Positions 44,349 through 54,104 of a stretch of 64,000 nt of DNA are shown piece by piece. The notes beneath the pieces are model-generated. The model was not told the DNA's origin. It searched no databases and saw only the letters and a list, made by a program, of their open reading frames with translations. The stretch's first letter is position 1. Every line of letters starts with the position of its first letter. Where the stretch lies: assembly GCA_003249255.1 (NCBI GenBank), contig QKJP01000029.1, positions 158,499-222,498 of the forward strand, given 5' to 3'. The translations under genes and the position numbers were made by a program. The DNA is from Bacteroidales bacterium. GTDB lineage: Bacteria; Bacteroidota; Bacteroidia; Bacteroidales; Marinilabiliaceae.

Positions 44349-46919
44349 TTAAACTAATTGCTGTTGTTCATCTTGCAGTTTCTGTTTTTCAACTAAAATC
44401 CAGGTAGTTTCAAGTAATAGCGAAACTTGCTCGGCATCAAAAAGAGAGTAATTCTTTTTTTGACTGCCTAACCATACGATTGCCACCACTTCATTTTTTA
44501 TTAAAATGGGGATAGACATTGATTTAAGGAGCGGACTCGATTTATCTTTTACAAAAGGGTATTGATGGTTCGGTTCATTGATAATAATTGCTTTTTTTTC
44601 GCTTACAGCCTGGTTTAAGCAATCTAAGGCTTGTTCTTCATGTGATCTGTTATCAGGGATGTAGGATAGTACCAAAGAGTCACTCCAGTTATTTAAAATG
44701 AAAAGGTTAGTACTTGGTTGAAAATGGTAAATATATCCTTTGTCACTTTTGGTATATTCTACAATTTCGTGTAAGGTGTAATCCAACAGATCATTAATAG
44801 ATTCAGTTTTATGATGGATGATATTCTCAAGTCCTTGAAGACGTTTATTAATAAGCTTTAATTCTTCTTGTGCTTTCTTTTCTTCATTGATATCCAAAAT
44901 AAAAGTTTCAATTGTTCCATTCTTTTTATTCAGAAAGTAGGATATTGAAAACCAGTTTTTAGTTCCATCTTTTCTTAGTAATTCAACTTCTTGATTGCTT
45001 AAACTGTTGTTGCGTTTTAAAAGATGCATAACTTCTTTACGCGCTTCCGGAGATGCGTAATAATCAGATGCATAAATACCTGTTTGAACTTCTTCTTTAG
45101 TTCTGTATTCCAGTTTTTCCATGAGGTATTTATTGACTTCCAATATTTTTCCTGAGCTAATATCAGAGATTGACATCCCTATGGACGCGTTTTCAAAGAT
45201 GAAACGGTATTTTTCCTGGCTTACTTGTAAGGCTTCTTCTGTTTTCTTCTTTTCGATGATCTCCCAGGCTATATTTACAACTTCTTCAGCCAATGAAATG
45301 TCTCTTGGGAGGTAGTCTGATTTTTTATTTCCTAAACATAAAATACTGATGACATTTTCCTTTTGAAGGGTAGGAATGAAAATTGCCCTGTTTAGCTCAG
45401 GAAAAAGATCAGGTGCTGTTACTGCCTTAAAGTCATTACTGATGATCGAGTTTTGAAACGAAAAGCAACTGCCTATATCTTGGATTTCTAATTGCTTTAA
45501 ATCCAATTGAATATTGTTTAATAAAGCTTGTTTTTTAATGGAGTTATGGGACCAGATTTGAGATTCAACCTCTTGGTTATTATCCAATATAATATAAAAA
45601 CCCTCTTCACTTTTGGTCATAAATTCGACACTGTCAAGTGTGATTTTTAAGATTTCTTCTATCGAAAGTAAGCGGTAGTTTTCTATAATTGTTAACCGTG
45701 TTTTGTCAATAATCTGAGCTTGTTTTTTATGGGTGATATCTCTAAATGCAACAACTCTGTGCTTTTTTCCTTTATAAGTAATATCATTGGTTTCAAGTTC
45801 ACAGTCAATATAAACACCATCCAGCCTCTTCATTTCTATTTCATACGTTCCATTATATTCGGCCAGGAGCTTTTTTTCGATCGAACTTCGGTCTTTCTCA
45901 CTTACCAGATCCATAGGAAGGGGTTTATTTATCGCCAAGTCCTTGGCGGTGAAACCCAAAATGTTAGCTAAGGCCTGATTGGAGTCAATGACTTTTTTTT
46001 TATCATGAATTAGTATCCCTTCATGGGTCGATTCTGAAAGTATCCGATAATTTTCTTCACTTTCAATTAAAGCCATTTGGGTTTCTCTTTCTGCGCTTAC
46101 ATCAATTAAGATTCCACTTACTTTTATGGGTTGATTTGATGCATCTTTTTCGGTGATTTTACCTCGGCATTCAAGCCATACCCATTGACCATTTTTGTGT
46201 TTGATGCGATAAGACACATCAACTACCTCGTCAACTCTGTTTTCTGAACGGGCACATGTTTTTTGGGCGAGTTTTAGGTCATCAGGATGAACCAACGAAA
46301 GCCATATCTTATTGTCCTTTCCAAGGTCATCTGTGTTGTACCCAATTAAATTTGCAGCAACCTCATTTCGAATAACAGTATCTGTAGGAATGTGCCACTC
46401 AAAAGTTCCCACCCTGGCTCCTTGAATAATTAAGTCATTACGTTCTTTTTCAAGTTGTAATTCTTTTGATAAGGTTGATAATTTCGTATTTTTTTCTTCA
46501 AGCCATTCTACCTGTTTATTTATTTTCTCAATGTGATTCAATGAATTTATTAGATGAGATTTTACCCGAACCAATAATTCATCCCTTTGAATGGGTTTTG
46601 AGATAAAATCAACGGCTCCCAACTGAAAAGCTTTGATTTTATCGACCGAATCAGATAAGGCTGAAAGGAAGATGATAGGAATGTGTTTAAAATCTTTTTT
46701 TTGTTTTAATCGCATGCAGATTTCATATCCATTTAGCCCCGGCATTAAGATGTTTAACAGGATAATATCCGGCTGAATAGAATTTAAATTTTTTAAAGCC
46801 TTTTCTCCGGAGTCTGCAATTTCAACATCAAAATCCAACGTGTGCAATGCATCTTTAATCGCATTGGCTTCCGATAGCGTCTCTTCTATGATCAGAACTG
46901 TAGGTTTAAATTCAGCCAT
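44349..46919 (-). CDS. Receiver-PAS-PAS-GAF-PAS-GAF protein with Asn for the phospho-acceptor Asp
   Basis: ATG at 46919 (MAEFKPTVLIIEETL) gives 856 residues; a longer frame upstream adds only unconserved sequence. The receiver (about 6-122) reads DIILLNILMPGLNG: the acceptor Asp is Asn56 (codon AAC), while Lys in FISKPI is kept. Then come PAS (about 190-305), PAS (about 310-425), a GAF-like domain (about 430-590), PAS (about 595-710) and a terminal GAF (about 725-856). There is no kinase, cyclase, HTH or other output. It is soluble. It probably acts as a non-phosphorylated sensor or adaptor in the operon (inference). Confidence 0.88.
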   Translation of the reverse strand: MAEFKPTVLIIEETLSEANAIKDALHTLDFDVEIADSGEKALKNLNSIQPDIILLNILMPGLNGYEICMRLKQKKDFKHIPIIFLSALSDSVDKIKAFQLGAVDFISKPIQRDELLVRVKSHLINSLNHIEKINKQVEWLEEKNTKLSTLSKELQLEKERNDLIIQGARVGTFEWHIPTDTVIRNEVAANLIGYNTDDLGKDNKIWLSLVHPDDLKLAQKTCARSENRVDEVVDVSYRIKHKNGQWVWLECRGKITEKDASNQPIKVSGILIDVSAERETQMALIESEENYRILSESTHEGILIHDKKKVIDSNQALANILGFTAKDLAINKPLPMDLVSEKDRSSIEKKLLAEYNGTYEIEMKRLDGVYIDCELETNDITYKGKKHRVVAFRDITHKKQAQIIDKTRLTIIENYRLLSIEEILKITLDSVEFMTKSEEGFYIILDNNQEVESQIWSHNSIKKQALLNNIQLDLKQLEIQDIGSCFSFQNSIISNDFKAVTAPDLFPELNRAIFIPTLQKENVISILCLGNKKSDYLPRDISLAEEVVNIAWEIIEKKKTEEALQVSQEKYRFIFENASIGMSISDISSGKILEVNKYLMEKLEYRTKEEVQTGIYASDYYASPEARKEVMHLLKRNNSLSNQEVELLRKDGTKNWFSISYFLNKKNGTIETFILDINEEKKAQEELKLINKRLQGLENIIHHKTESINDLLDYTLHEIVEYTKSDKGYIYHFQPSTNLFILNNWSDSLVLSYIPDNRSHEEQALDCLNQAVSEKKAIIINEPNHQYPFVKDKSSPLLKSMSIPILIKNEVVAIVWLGSQKKNYSLFDAEQVSLLLETTWILVEKQKLQDEQQQLV

Positions 46920-46998
46920 GGTTAAATGGATTGTTGACTCACATGAGAATGTTAATTTTACTTTAGTACTTCTAAAAAAAACTAGTCGCAAATTGATC

Positions 46999-48180
46999 CT
47001 AATGATAGGTAGTCACACTATTTTCAGAAACAGTTACGTTTGCTTTGGGGATGGATATAATGGTTTTTGTGCCTTTCCCATCCTCATTATTCTGCAATTT
47101 AATGGTACCATGGTGAAGTTGAATAATGATTTTGGCCAAATGTAGTTCCATTGCATTATTTCGTTGAAACTGGTAGTTTTGATAATTTATCGAATCGAAG
47201 AAATGTGATATGTCAACATTGGGGTAGAGGGATCCTGTGTCTTCGATTAAAACTAAAAAACTATTTTCTCTTTCTTGAATCTTAATTTTAACTTCACCGG
47301 TTTCAGTATAAGTAAGGGAGCTTTCCAATAAGGCGATTATTGCGTTTTGCAGGTAGTTTAAATCTGCATTTATAATGGCTTCATCACAGTTAGATTCAAA
47401 TTTTAGAGGGATGTCAGGAGCTTTACCTTTTGCTTCAACTTTAGTTAGGCATCCTTTACATATCGATTGTAAATCCATTTTTTGTAGTTCCAATTGGTTT
47501 TCACCTCTTAATTGTAAATTTGCGATCTGAAGAGCTGCATAAGAATATCTTTCAAGGTTGGTTACAGAAACATCCAGTAACTCAATGACTTCATTGAAGT
47601 AAGTATCTTCATTTAAACCTCTTAATAAGTTGAGAGAACCAATAATTCCATTTAACGGTGTTCTGATTTCATGGCTGATAGATTTTAGAAAGTCATTTTT
47701 TGAATCATCCAGTTTTTGTAAAGCATTATTCGCTTTTTGTAATGCTATGGTTTTTCGATTGACTTCTGTTTCTAACCAATTGTTCACATCGATTAGTTTT
47801 TCTTTGGCCTCTTTGAGTTCAATGTGAGTTGCTAAACGGGCTAGCAATTCTGCATTATTAAAGGGTTTTGTAACGTAATCAACACCTCCTGATTTAAAGC
47901 CACTTGTTACACTTTCGATGTCGTTTCTGGCTGTTAAAAAGATGATAGGGATATTTTTATTTTTTGGATTACTCAAAATGGCTTTGCAGGTTTCGTAGCC
48001 ATCCATTTCCGGCATCATTATATCCAACAAAATAATGTCAAAACTGGTGTTTTCGAGCCATACCAATGCCGCTTTTCCGCTTAAAGCAACTTCTACCTGA
48101 TAATTATTTTCAGATAATGTGGCTGCAATTACTTGCAAGTTTTTAGGATTATCATCTACTATTAGTACTTTATGTTTCAT
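46999..48180 (-). CDS. Receiver-histidine kinase protein with degenerate ATP-binding domain
   Basis: A 393-residue soluble protein. The receiver (about 3-120) is intact: VDDN, Asp53 in LLDIMMPEMDG, Lys in VTKPF. HisKA follows with the H-box SISHEIRTPLNGI (His170). The HATPase region is recognisable but eroded: the N-box reads ADLNYLQNAIIALLESS (Asn residues lost), G1 reads EDTGSLYP (second Gly lost), and the G2 position reads AMELHLAK instead of GxGLGL. It is therefore unlikely to bind ATP normally. It may take phosphoryl groups from a partner kinase or act as a phosphatase or scaffold. Gap to the hybrid kinase gene is 26 bp. Confidence 0.87.
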   Translation of the reverse strand: MKHKVLIVDDNPKNLQVIAATLSENNYQVEVALSGKAALVWLENTSFDIILLDIMMPEMDGYETCKAILSNPKNKNIPIIFLTARNDIESVTSGFKSGGVDYVTKPFNNAELLARLATHIELKEAKEKLIDVNNWLETEVNRKTIALQKANNALQKLDDSKNDFLKSISHEIRTPLNGIIGSLNLLRGLNEDTYFNEVIELLDVSVTNLERYSYAALQIANLQLRGENQLELQKMDLQSICKGCLTKVEAKGKAPDIPLKFESNCDEAIINADLNYLQNAIIALLESSLTYTETGEVKIKIQERENSFLVLIEDTGSLYPNVDISHFFDSINYQNYQFQRNNAMELHLAKIIIQLHHGTIKLQNNEDGKGTKTIISIPKANVTVSENSVTTYH

Positions 48181-48206
48181 GGTGTATAATTTAGGTAAGG
48201 TTTTGT

Positions 48207-51200
48207 TTATGTGCCTGATTGGTCAATTAATTTAGTAAATGTTTTCATTAGTTTTTGAATGTTTTCAAAATCAAAGGAATGAATAGAGTCATTAAGTTCA
48301 TTTTGATAAGCTTCAAGTTCTAACCATTTATATTTATTGCAGATGTTTTTTAAGAGTTGAGAAAAATTTACCAGTTTATCGGATGGTTGAATGGTAAGTA
48401 GCTGTTGCCAAAGAGGAATTACTTTTTCCATTAAGATTTGATGGATTTCTTTTTTTTCTATCAGGGTAAGTTTTTGAAAAGAATTAAATGTTGTTGACAG
48501 CGTATGCTCTTTTTCTTGCTGGATGTTGTTTCCTGTCAGAAATTTACCAAATTCATGTTTTAAGCTGGTTTCCAATATTGGTTTGCTGATAAATCCATCG
48601 AATCCATTTTTATATATTTTTCTCACATCTTTTTCAAGATTAGAGGCAGAAATGGCTATTGCCGGAATATGTTTTAAGCGATCGTAACTTCGCAGTTTTC
48701 TTAAAGTTTCAAATCCATCCATTATTGGCATCCGGATATCTAAAAGAATAATGTCCGGTGCGTAAGTTAATGCCAATTCAATTCCTTCTTGACCATTAGA
48801 AGCCACCAGATTTTTCATGTTCATGTTTTGAGCAAAGGCTTTAAGAACATACCTGTTTGACTCAATGTCGTCAATGATTAAAACTGTATTGCCTTCATAT
48901 AAAATAGGATCTATTGTGTTGTTTTTGGCGGTATTGTAAACATTTCCTGAAATTGCGAGGTTTGGTATGAGGAGGGTAAATGAGCTTCCTTCATTTAAAA
49001 CACTTTTTAAAGAGATTTTACCCCCCATCATTGTCACGATTTTACTAATGATAGCAAGTCCTAATCCGGTTCCCTGATATTTCTTTTTATCAAGATCTTC
49101 ATCTTGGTAGAATGAATCGAAAATGTATTTCTGTTTATCTTTCTCGATCCCAATTCCGGTATCATTCACCGATACCGTTAAAGTTCCCTTTTGATTATCA
49201 TGATTGGGTTGAAATTGATAATTGACAGTAACACCACCATTGTGCGTGAATTTTATCGCATTGTTGATTAAGTTCAGTAAGACTTGTTTGAATCTGAGGT
49301 TATCAATGTTCACAAATTCAGGAAATACTTTAGGTTTAATAATGTTTAGATATATGCCTTTTTCTTGAGTAGTTAAGGTAAATGTTTGTTCAATTTCATT
49401 CAGGAGGATCATGAGATTGGTAGGTTCGTTTTTTAACGACATTTTACCCGCTTCAATCTTCGATACATCTAATAAATCATTAATGAGGGTTAATAGCATT
49501 TTACCACTGGTCTTAATGGAATTGATGTAATTGTTTAATGGTGGCGTTTGGATATGTTTTCCTAGCAAGTCTGCAAATCCAATAATCGCATTCATGGGCG
49601 TTCTAATTTCATGCGACATGTTGGATAAAAATGTAGTTTTTGCATGACTGGCTTTTAATGAGATGTTACGTTCTAATGTTAAGTCGTTTAAAAGTTTTTT
49701 CTGGGCGGATATGTCATGGAGAATGCCGGTGATTTTGCAAACATTATTGGACTTATCTACCTCAGAAACTTTCCCACTAAATTGAAGCCAAATATATTTC
49801 TGACTTTTATTTAAAAAACGAAAGTCAAAATTAATTTCATTGAGGTTGTCTTTCATGATGTTGTGAGAAAGTTCTTGTATTCGCCTGTAATCTTCCGGAT
49901 GTATTCGTGAAGATAACCAAGGTATATCGGGTCTGCTTTCGTTTAGATCAAATCCGGTTAGTTGTTTTAAAAAGGCATTTGATTTGCAGGTTTGGTTTTC
50001 AATATCAATTTCTAAATAAGCTATTTTTCCCGCTGTCATTGCAATGTCTAATTGGTCTCTTAGTTTAGCAACTTCCTTATCTTTAGCAACTTTTTCAGAA
50101 ATGTCCACCTGAATTTCGGCCATGTGCCAATGTCCGTTTTCTGCTTTAAAAGGAATCACCATGACCTGATAGTTTTTTTTGTCTTCACTTAGATCTTCGT
50201 AGTAAAAGATTGTTTTTTCTTTCGTCTGTTTTAAGCCGGGGCACTCTTTACACTTTTTACTTTTAGATCTAAATTTTTCAAAACAAATTTCTTTGGGTTC
50301 CAATATGTTTTTATGACTATGGTAGTAAACTTGATTGTTTTCATCAATCATTGATAGAATGGTATCTGTTCCTTGTAAGATAAATTCAATTTGCTTATTA
50401 AGCGTGTTTATTTTGTGTTCATAGTTTTTTCGTTCTGTAATATTAAAGGATGATCCACCTATGGAGATGACTTCTTTTTGTTCATTAAAAATTGGAAAAT
50501 AGGAGATGAAGAACCAGTTTTTCTTACCGGTAGTAGATGGAATCAAAATTTCATGATCAACCACTTTTTTATGTTTTATGGCATATTGTTCTTTGGTTCG
50601 AAGCTCTTTGCTAATTTGTTTGTCAAAGTATTCATCTACCGTTTGGCCGATAAAATTCTTATTGGGTTTGTTAAAAAAGGTATTGTAAAATTTGTTGGCA
50701 ATTACTAAACGGCCACTCATATCTTTCACAAAAATAAACGATGGAATGGTGTCAATAAATGTTTGAAAAAGCTCTCTTTCGAAATTTAATAACTTATTGG
50801 TTTTTAGGAGATTATTTTCTTTTTCCTTGATGTCAGTTATATCAATTATAAAACCAACTAATTCAATTGGTTTATTATTGTCGTTTGTTTTAACAGAAAC
50901 AACATCTCTTACCCAAATCATAGAACCGTCTTTTTTTATAAGCCTATATTCAAAACTATGATCTTTACCTTCCAGGCTTTGTGAATAGCAGAAGTTGGCT
51001 GCATTTTCCTGATCGTCTGGGTGTAATGATGCTTTCCATTCGTTAAATGTTGGCCAGTCTTCAGAGCTGTATCCAAGTACTTTTGGGGCTTGTTTGCCAA
51101 TGAAAGTAAATTTAAAAGTCTTGAAACACATTCTCCAGGGAACCCCACTCAAAGAGTCCAATAAGAAATTAAGTGCAGTGTTTTCATGGATTAAGTCTTT

Positions 51201-51635
51201 AGGCTGTTTTAAGCTTAGGATTAAAGAGTCTTTGATTGAATTTTGAAAGGTTTTTAGGGTTTTTACAGATTCTTGAGAAAAGGAAGTATCTGAATAATTA
51301 TAAGCAATTATTCCTCCCCATTTAAAACTTTCGTCAATAAAAAGGGGGGCAAAAAGAATTTCTTTGAGTGTCTTGTTTGAAAATATTTTTTGAGTTGGAA
51401 ACTCCTCTTTTTTTAGAATAGTTACAGTAGAAAATTTTTTAGAATAAAGGTCTATATCTTTTAGTGATATATCTATTGTTTCATTTGCATTGTAAGGTGG
51501 TGTTTCATCCGAATTTACAAGGACATAGCTATTCTTTTCTCCAAATTCGAAGATTAAAGAATTGGTAGCTTTTGTTAATTGGTTTATCAATAACAGTTGA
51601 TCATACCAATTTTTTAGAGTATCAGTCGTAACCAT
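48207..51635 (-). CDS. Large hybrid sensor histidine kinase (GAF-PAS4-HisKA-HATPase-REC)
   Basis: A 1142-residue soluble hybrid kinase. Order: GAF-like (about 10-155), PAS (165-275), PAS (285-405), a Cys-containing PAS (415-525, with ICFEKFRSKSKKCKECPG), PAS (535-655), HisKA with His675 in SNMSHEIRTPMNAI, and HATPase with intact boxes (LINNAIKFT; NDTGIGI; GTGLGLAI). The receiver has its Asp in ILLDIRMPIMDG and Lys in ISKPI. A helical tail of about 100 residues resembles an Hpt bundle but lacks a clear His motif. It is the one fully equipped HisKA-type kinase of the operon and probably the phosphoryl source. No membrane segment, so the signal is cytoplasmic. Confidence 0.93.
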   Translation of the reverse strand: MVTTDTLKNWYDQLLLINQLTKATNSLIFEFGEKNSYVLVNSDETPPYNANETIDISLKDIDLYSKKFSTVTILKKEEFPTQKIFSNKTLKEILFAPLFIDESFKWGGIIAYNYSDTSFSQESVKTLKTFQNSIKDSLILSLKQPKDLIHENTALNFLLDSLSGVPWRMCFKTFKFTFIGKQAPKVLGYSSEDWPTFNEWKASLHPDDQENAANFCYSQSLEGKDHSFEYRLIKKDGSMIWVRDVVSVKTNDNNKPIELVGFIIDITDIKEKENNLLKTNKLLNFERELFQTFIDTIPSFIFVKDMSGRLVIANKFYNTFFNKPNKNFIGQTVDEYFDKQISKELRTKEQYAIKHKKVVDHEILIPSTTGKKNWFFISYFPIFNEQKEVISIGGSSFNITERKNYEHKINTLNKQIEFILQGTDTILSMIDENNQVYYHSHKNILEPKEICFEKFRSKSKKCKECPGLKQTKEKTIFYYEDLSEDKKNYQVMVIPFKAENGHWHMAEIQVDISEKVAKDKEVAKLRDQLDIAMTAGKIAYLEIDIENQTCKSNAFLKQLTGFDLNESRPDIPWLSSRIHPEDYRRIQELSHNIMKDNLNEINFDFRFLNKSQKYIWLQFSGKVSEVDKSNNVCKITGILHDISAQKKLLNDLTLERNISLKASHAKTTFLSNMSHEIRTPMNAIIGFADLLGKHIQTPPLNNYINSIKTSGKMLLTLINDLLDVSKIEAGKMSLKNEPTNLMILLNEIEQTFTLTTQEKGIYLNIIKPKVFPEFVNIDNLRFKQVLLNLINNAIKFTHNGGVTVNYQFQPNHDNQKGTLTVSVNDTGIGIEKDKQKYIFDSFYQDEDLDKKKYQGTGLGLAIISKIVTMMGGKISLKSVLNEGSSFTLLIPNLAISGNVYNTAKNNTIDPILYEGNTVLIIDDIESNRYVLKAFAQNMNMKNLVASNGQEGIELALTYAPDIILLDIRMPIMDGFETLRKLRSYDRLKHIPAIAISASNLEKDVRKIYKNGFDGFISKPILETSLKHEFGKFLTGNNIQQEKEHTLSTTFNSFQKLTLIEKKEIHQILMEKVIPLWQQLLTIQPSDKLVNFSQLLKNICNKYKWLELEAYQNELNDSIHSFDFENIQKLMKTFTKLIDQSGT

Positions 51636-51665
51636 GAAATGACCTTTTTACAATGCACTGACTTG

Positions 51666-52313
51666 TTATAATTCGATAATTTTATTTTTGATCGCGTATA
51701 AAACAAGACTGGCACTATTTTTACAATTAGTCTTTGAAAGCAAATTACTACGATGTCCTTTTACAGTTTGTGTGCTTATGAATAGTTTTGCGGCTATTTC
51801 ATCGTTAGTCAATCCATTACAAATTTCTTGTAAAACTTCAACTTCCCTTTTGGATAGGAGTTCTTTTTCTCCATTTTCATGAGCTTCCGGTTTTTTGAAG
51901 TTGGTGATTATCCTTCTGAGTAACTCATTTGAAAAATAACTGTCCCCATCAACCACGGTGTAAATTGCTCTTTCAATTTCTTTGATGCCACTGTCTTTTA
52001 GCAAGAAACCCTTTACACCGGCTTCAACCATCTTGTAATAAAACTCTTCATCCCCATTCATAGAAAGTGCCATTACTTTCAGGTCAGGAAATTTTTCAAT
52101 GGCTTTTTCAGTTGCTTCAATCCCATTCATTTCAGGCATTGAAATATCCATTAAAACTAAATCCGGATTTGCATTTTCTAGTTTTTCTAAAAACTCCTTG
52201 CCATTGCTGGCTTCGTCTACTATTTTACCTACACCTTCTAGTTCGATGAGGTTTCTTAGTCCTTCTCTAAATATTAAATGATCATCAACTAAGAAAATCT
52301 TAATGTCTTCCAT
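51666..52313 (-). CDS. NarL/FixJ-type response regulator
   Basis: A 215-residue DNA-binding regulator. The receiver (about 3-120) has FLVDDH, Asp in LVLMDISMPEMNG, and Lys in FLLKDSG. The LuxR-type helix-turn-helix (about 150-212) reads LSKREVEVLQEICNGLTNDEIAAKLFISTQTVKGHRSNLLSKT. It is the cognate partner of the HisKA_3 kinase encoded 15 bp upstream, and it is the only DNA-binding output of the six-gene operon. Its targets are unknown; autoregulation is plausible. Confidence 0.95.
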   Translation of the reverse strand: MEDIKIFLVDDHLIFREGLRNLIELEGVGKIVDEASNGKEFLEKLENANPDLVLMDISMPEMNGIEATEKAIEKFPDLKVMALSMNGDEEFYYKMVEAGVKGFLLKDSGIKEIERAIYTVVDGDSYFSNELLRRIITNFKKPEAHENGEKELLSKREVEVLQEICNGLTNDEIAAKLFISTQTVKGHRSNLLSKTNCKNSASLVLYAIKNKIIEL

Positions 52314-52328
52314 TGTATTGTTTTTTGG

Positions 52329-53774
52329 TTAGATTTCTATTTGTACACTTATATGAGTTCCGTAATTAGGAGCGGTGTCTATTTTTAGTTGGCCTCCAAG
52401 AGATTGTACTCTGCTTTGCATATTTAATAACCCGTTGCCACCGGCCTTTTTAGAAACTTCTTTGAGGTCAAAGCCAATGCCATTATCTTCGTAGTATATA
52501 AAGAGATAGTTGTCATCATCCTGAATGCTTATTTCTATTTTTGAGGCTTTGGCATGTTTAATAGAATTATTAATAAACTCACAGACTAAGCGGTAGGCTG
52601 TTATTTCAATTTCATTCTTTAACTTAATGGTTAAATTATCTTTGTAAATAATATTAATATTTGAAGCATTTATAATTCGGTTCACAAAGTTTTTCAAAGC
52701 TGTATTTAGTCCAAAACTCATTAAAGTATTGGGACTTATATTATTTGAGATTTCTCTTAAACCGCTAATGGTTTCCTCCAGGGTTTCTTCCATTTTGTTA
52801 ATTATAAGTGTTTTATCTACTTTTGAATTAGGCTTGTTAAACCATTGAAGATATAGTTTAGTCGTTGATAATAAAGGGCCTATGCCATCGTGTAATTCCT
52901 GAGCAAAACGACGTCTTTCTTTTTCTTCCGTTTGAATCACAGATTGTAATAATCTCTTTTCCATTTCTTTTCTTTCAGAAAGGTCACGTAGAGTTATAAC
53001 GATGGCATCTGAACCATGATATTTTACAGGAAAGCCATTGATTTCAAAATCAATTTTTTTAGCGTCATTAGTCATCATTTTTAGCTCCAACATAGGATTT
53101 TCACCTGCATCCAACCCTTGTACATATTCTTTTGCCTTATTGAGATCTGTTTTGTAAATGAAATTAGTTAAGTTGTTTTCCATCGGATTTATTATTTCGG
53201 AATAAAACTGCTTTTGGGCAGAGGCATTACATTCTTGTATCTGTGAATTTTTATCTATAATAAATATTGGATCCGGACTTGAATTAAAGATATTTCTAAA
53301 TTTAACCTCCTCTTGTTTCAAGTCTCTTAATAAAGCTTTTAATTGAATGTTGTTGATTTTAAGATTCTCTATCAATCGTTGGTTATCCGTTTTTAATTGG
53401 TATTGTCTGATGGCATTATCAACTACCATTAAAAGGTTTTTTGGATCGATGGGTTTATTGATGTAACTAATTATTCGTCCCCTGTTTATGGCATCTTTTA
53501 TTAAACTGTGATCCATTAAATCAGTAACTAATATTCGTTGGATCGAAGAGTAGTTTTCTTCAATTTGTTCAAATAAATCAATAGCGCTTGCAGAGATGTG
53601 AATACAATCGGCAATGACAGTTGAGATTTCATTATGATGAATTATTTCAATGGCAGATTCTGTATCCTTTGCTGTGAAGATAGTGTAATTGTCTTTGAAT
53701 ATGAGACGATAAAGTTTTATCGAGTCAATATGGTTATCAACAATTAAAATATTGTGTTTAAGGATAGAACCCAT
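52329..53774 (-). CDS. Receiver-PAS-HisKA_3 histidine kinase
   Basis: A 481-residue soluble NarX/DesK-type kinase. The N-terminal receiver (about 6-125) keeps Asp56 and Lys (YINKPID) but the MPxxDG loop is replaced (ADCIHIS). PAS is about 160-275. HisKA_3 has His295 in RRFAQELHDGIGPLL. HATPase has CEFINNSIKHA, YEDNGIGFD and GGNGLLNMQSRV, all intact. It is the first gene of the operon and is predicted to phosphorylate the NarL-type regulator 15 bp downstream. The N-terminal receiver suggests input from another kinase, perhaps the hybrid kinase two genes on. Confidence 0.93.
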   Translation of the reverse strand: MGSILKHNILIVDNHIDSIKLYRLIFKDNYTIFTAKDTESAIEIIHHNEISTVIADCIHISASAIDLFEQIEENYSSIQRILVTDLMDHSLIKDAINRGRIISYINKPIDPKNLLMVVDNAIRQYQLKTDNQRLIENLKINNIQLKALLRDLKQEEVKFRNIFNSSPDPIFIIDKNSQIQECNASAQKQFYSEIINPMENNLTNFIYKTDLNKAKEYVQGLDAGENPMLELKMMTNDAKKIDFEINGFPVKYHGSDAIVITLRDLSERKEMEKRLLQSVIQTEEKERRRFAQELHDGIGPLLSTTKLYLQWFNKPNSKVDKTLIINKMEETLEETISGLREISNNISPNTLMSFGLNTALKNFVNRIINASNINIIYKDNLTIKLKNEIEITAYRLVCEFINNSIKHAKASKIEISIQDDDNYLFIYYEDNGIGFDLKEVSKKAGGNGLLNMQSRVQSLGGQLKIDTAPNYGTHISVQIEI

Positions 53775-54028
53775 AAGATTAAGGTTGGTCGGTTTAATTA
53801 AAAATATAAAAAAATTGCGGGAAATGCGACTTTAGAGTTATTGATATTTATAAAGCGTTTGACGAATATTATCATTTCAAGCATTTATTAAGGTCTGGTG
53901 TTGAGTTCGTTTCGTTTAGGTTGAGAGAACAATTAAATAGTCAGTGTGATTATGTTTTGGCATTCCAAATAATAGATAAAATCCTACTTTTTATTTTAGA
54001 AATCAACCCTATTGTGTGGATTCGAATT

Positions 54029-54060
54029 CTTGACTTTATTCTATTTTTAATTTAACCTTG
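54029..54060 (+). promoter_or_regulatory. Candidate promoter of the chemoreceptor cluster
   Basis: CTTG (54029-54032), 20 bp, TAACCTTG (54053-54060): one mismatch in each element. The start site would be near 54067, 38 nt before the ATG. The rest of the 330-bp divergent gap 53775-54104 shows nothing else I can name. Confidence 0.5.
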
Positions 54061-54104
54061 TTTAGACAGGATGTGATTAACCGACTTAACTTAAATATTA
54101 ACCT

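Noticed and set aside
46920-46991. N-terminal extension of the receiver-PAS-GAF protein
   Set aside because: The extra 24 residues are unconserved in character and the receiver domain starts directly after the ATG at 46919.
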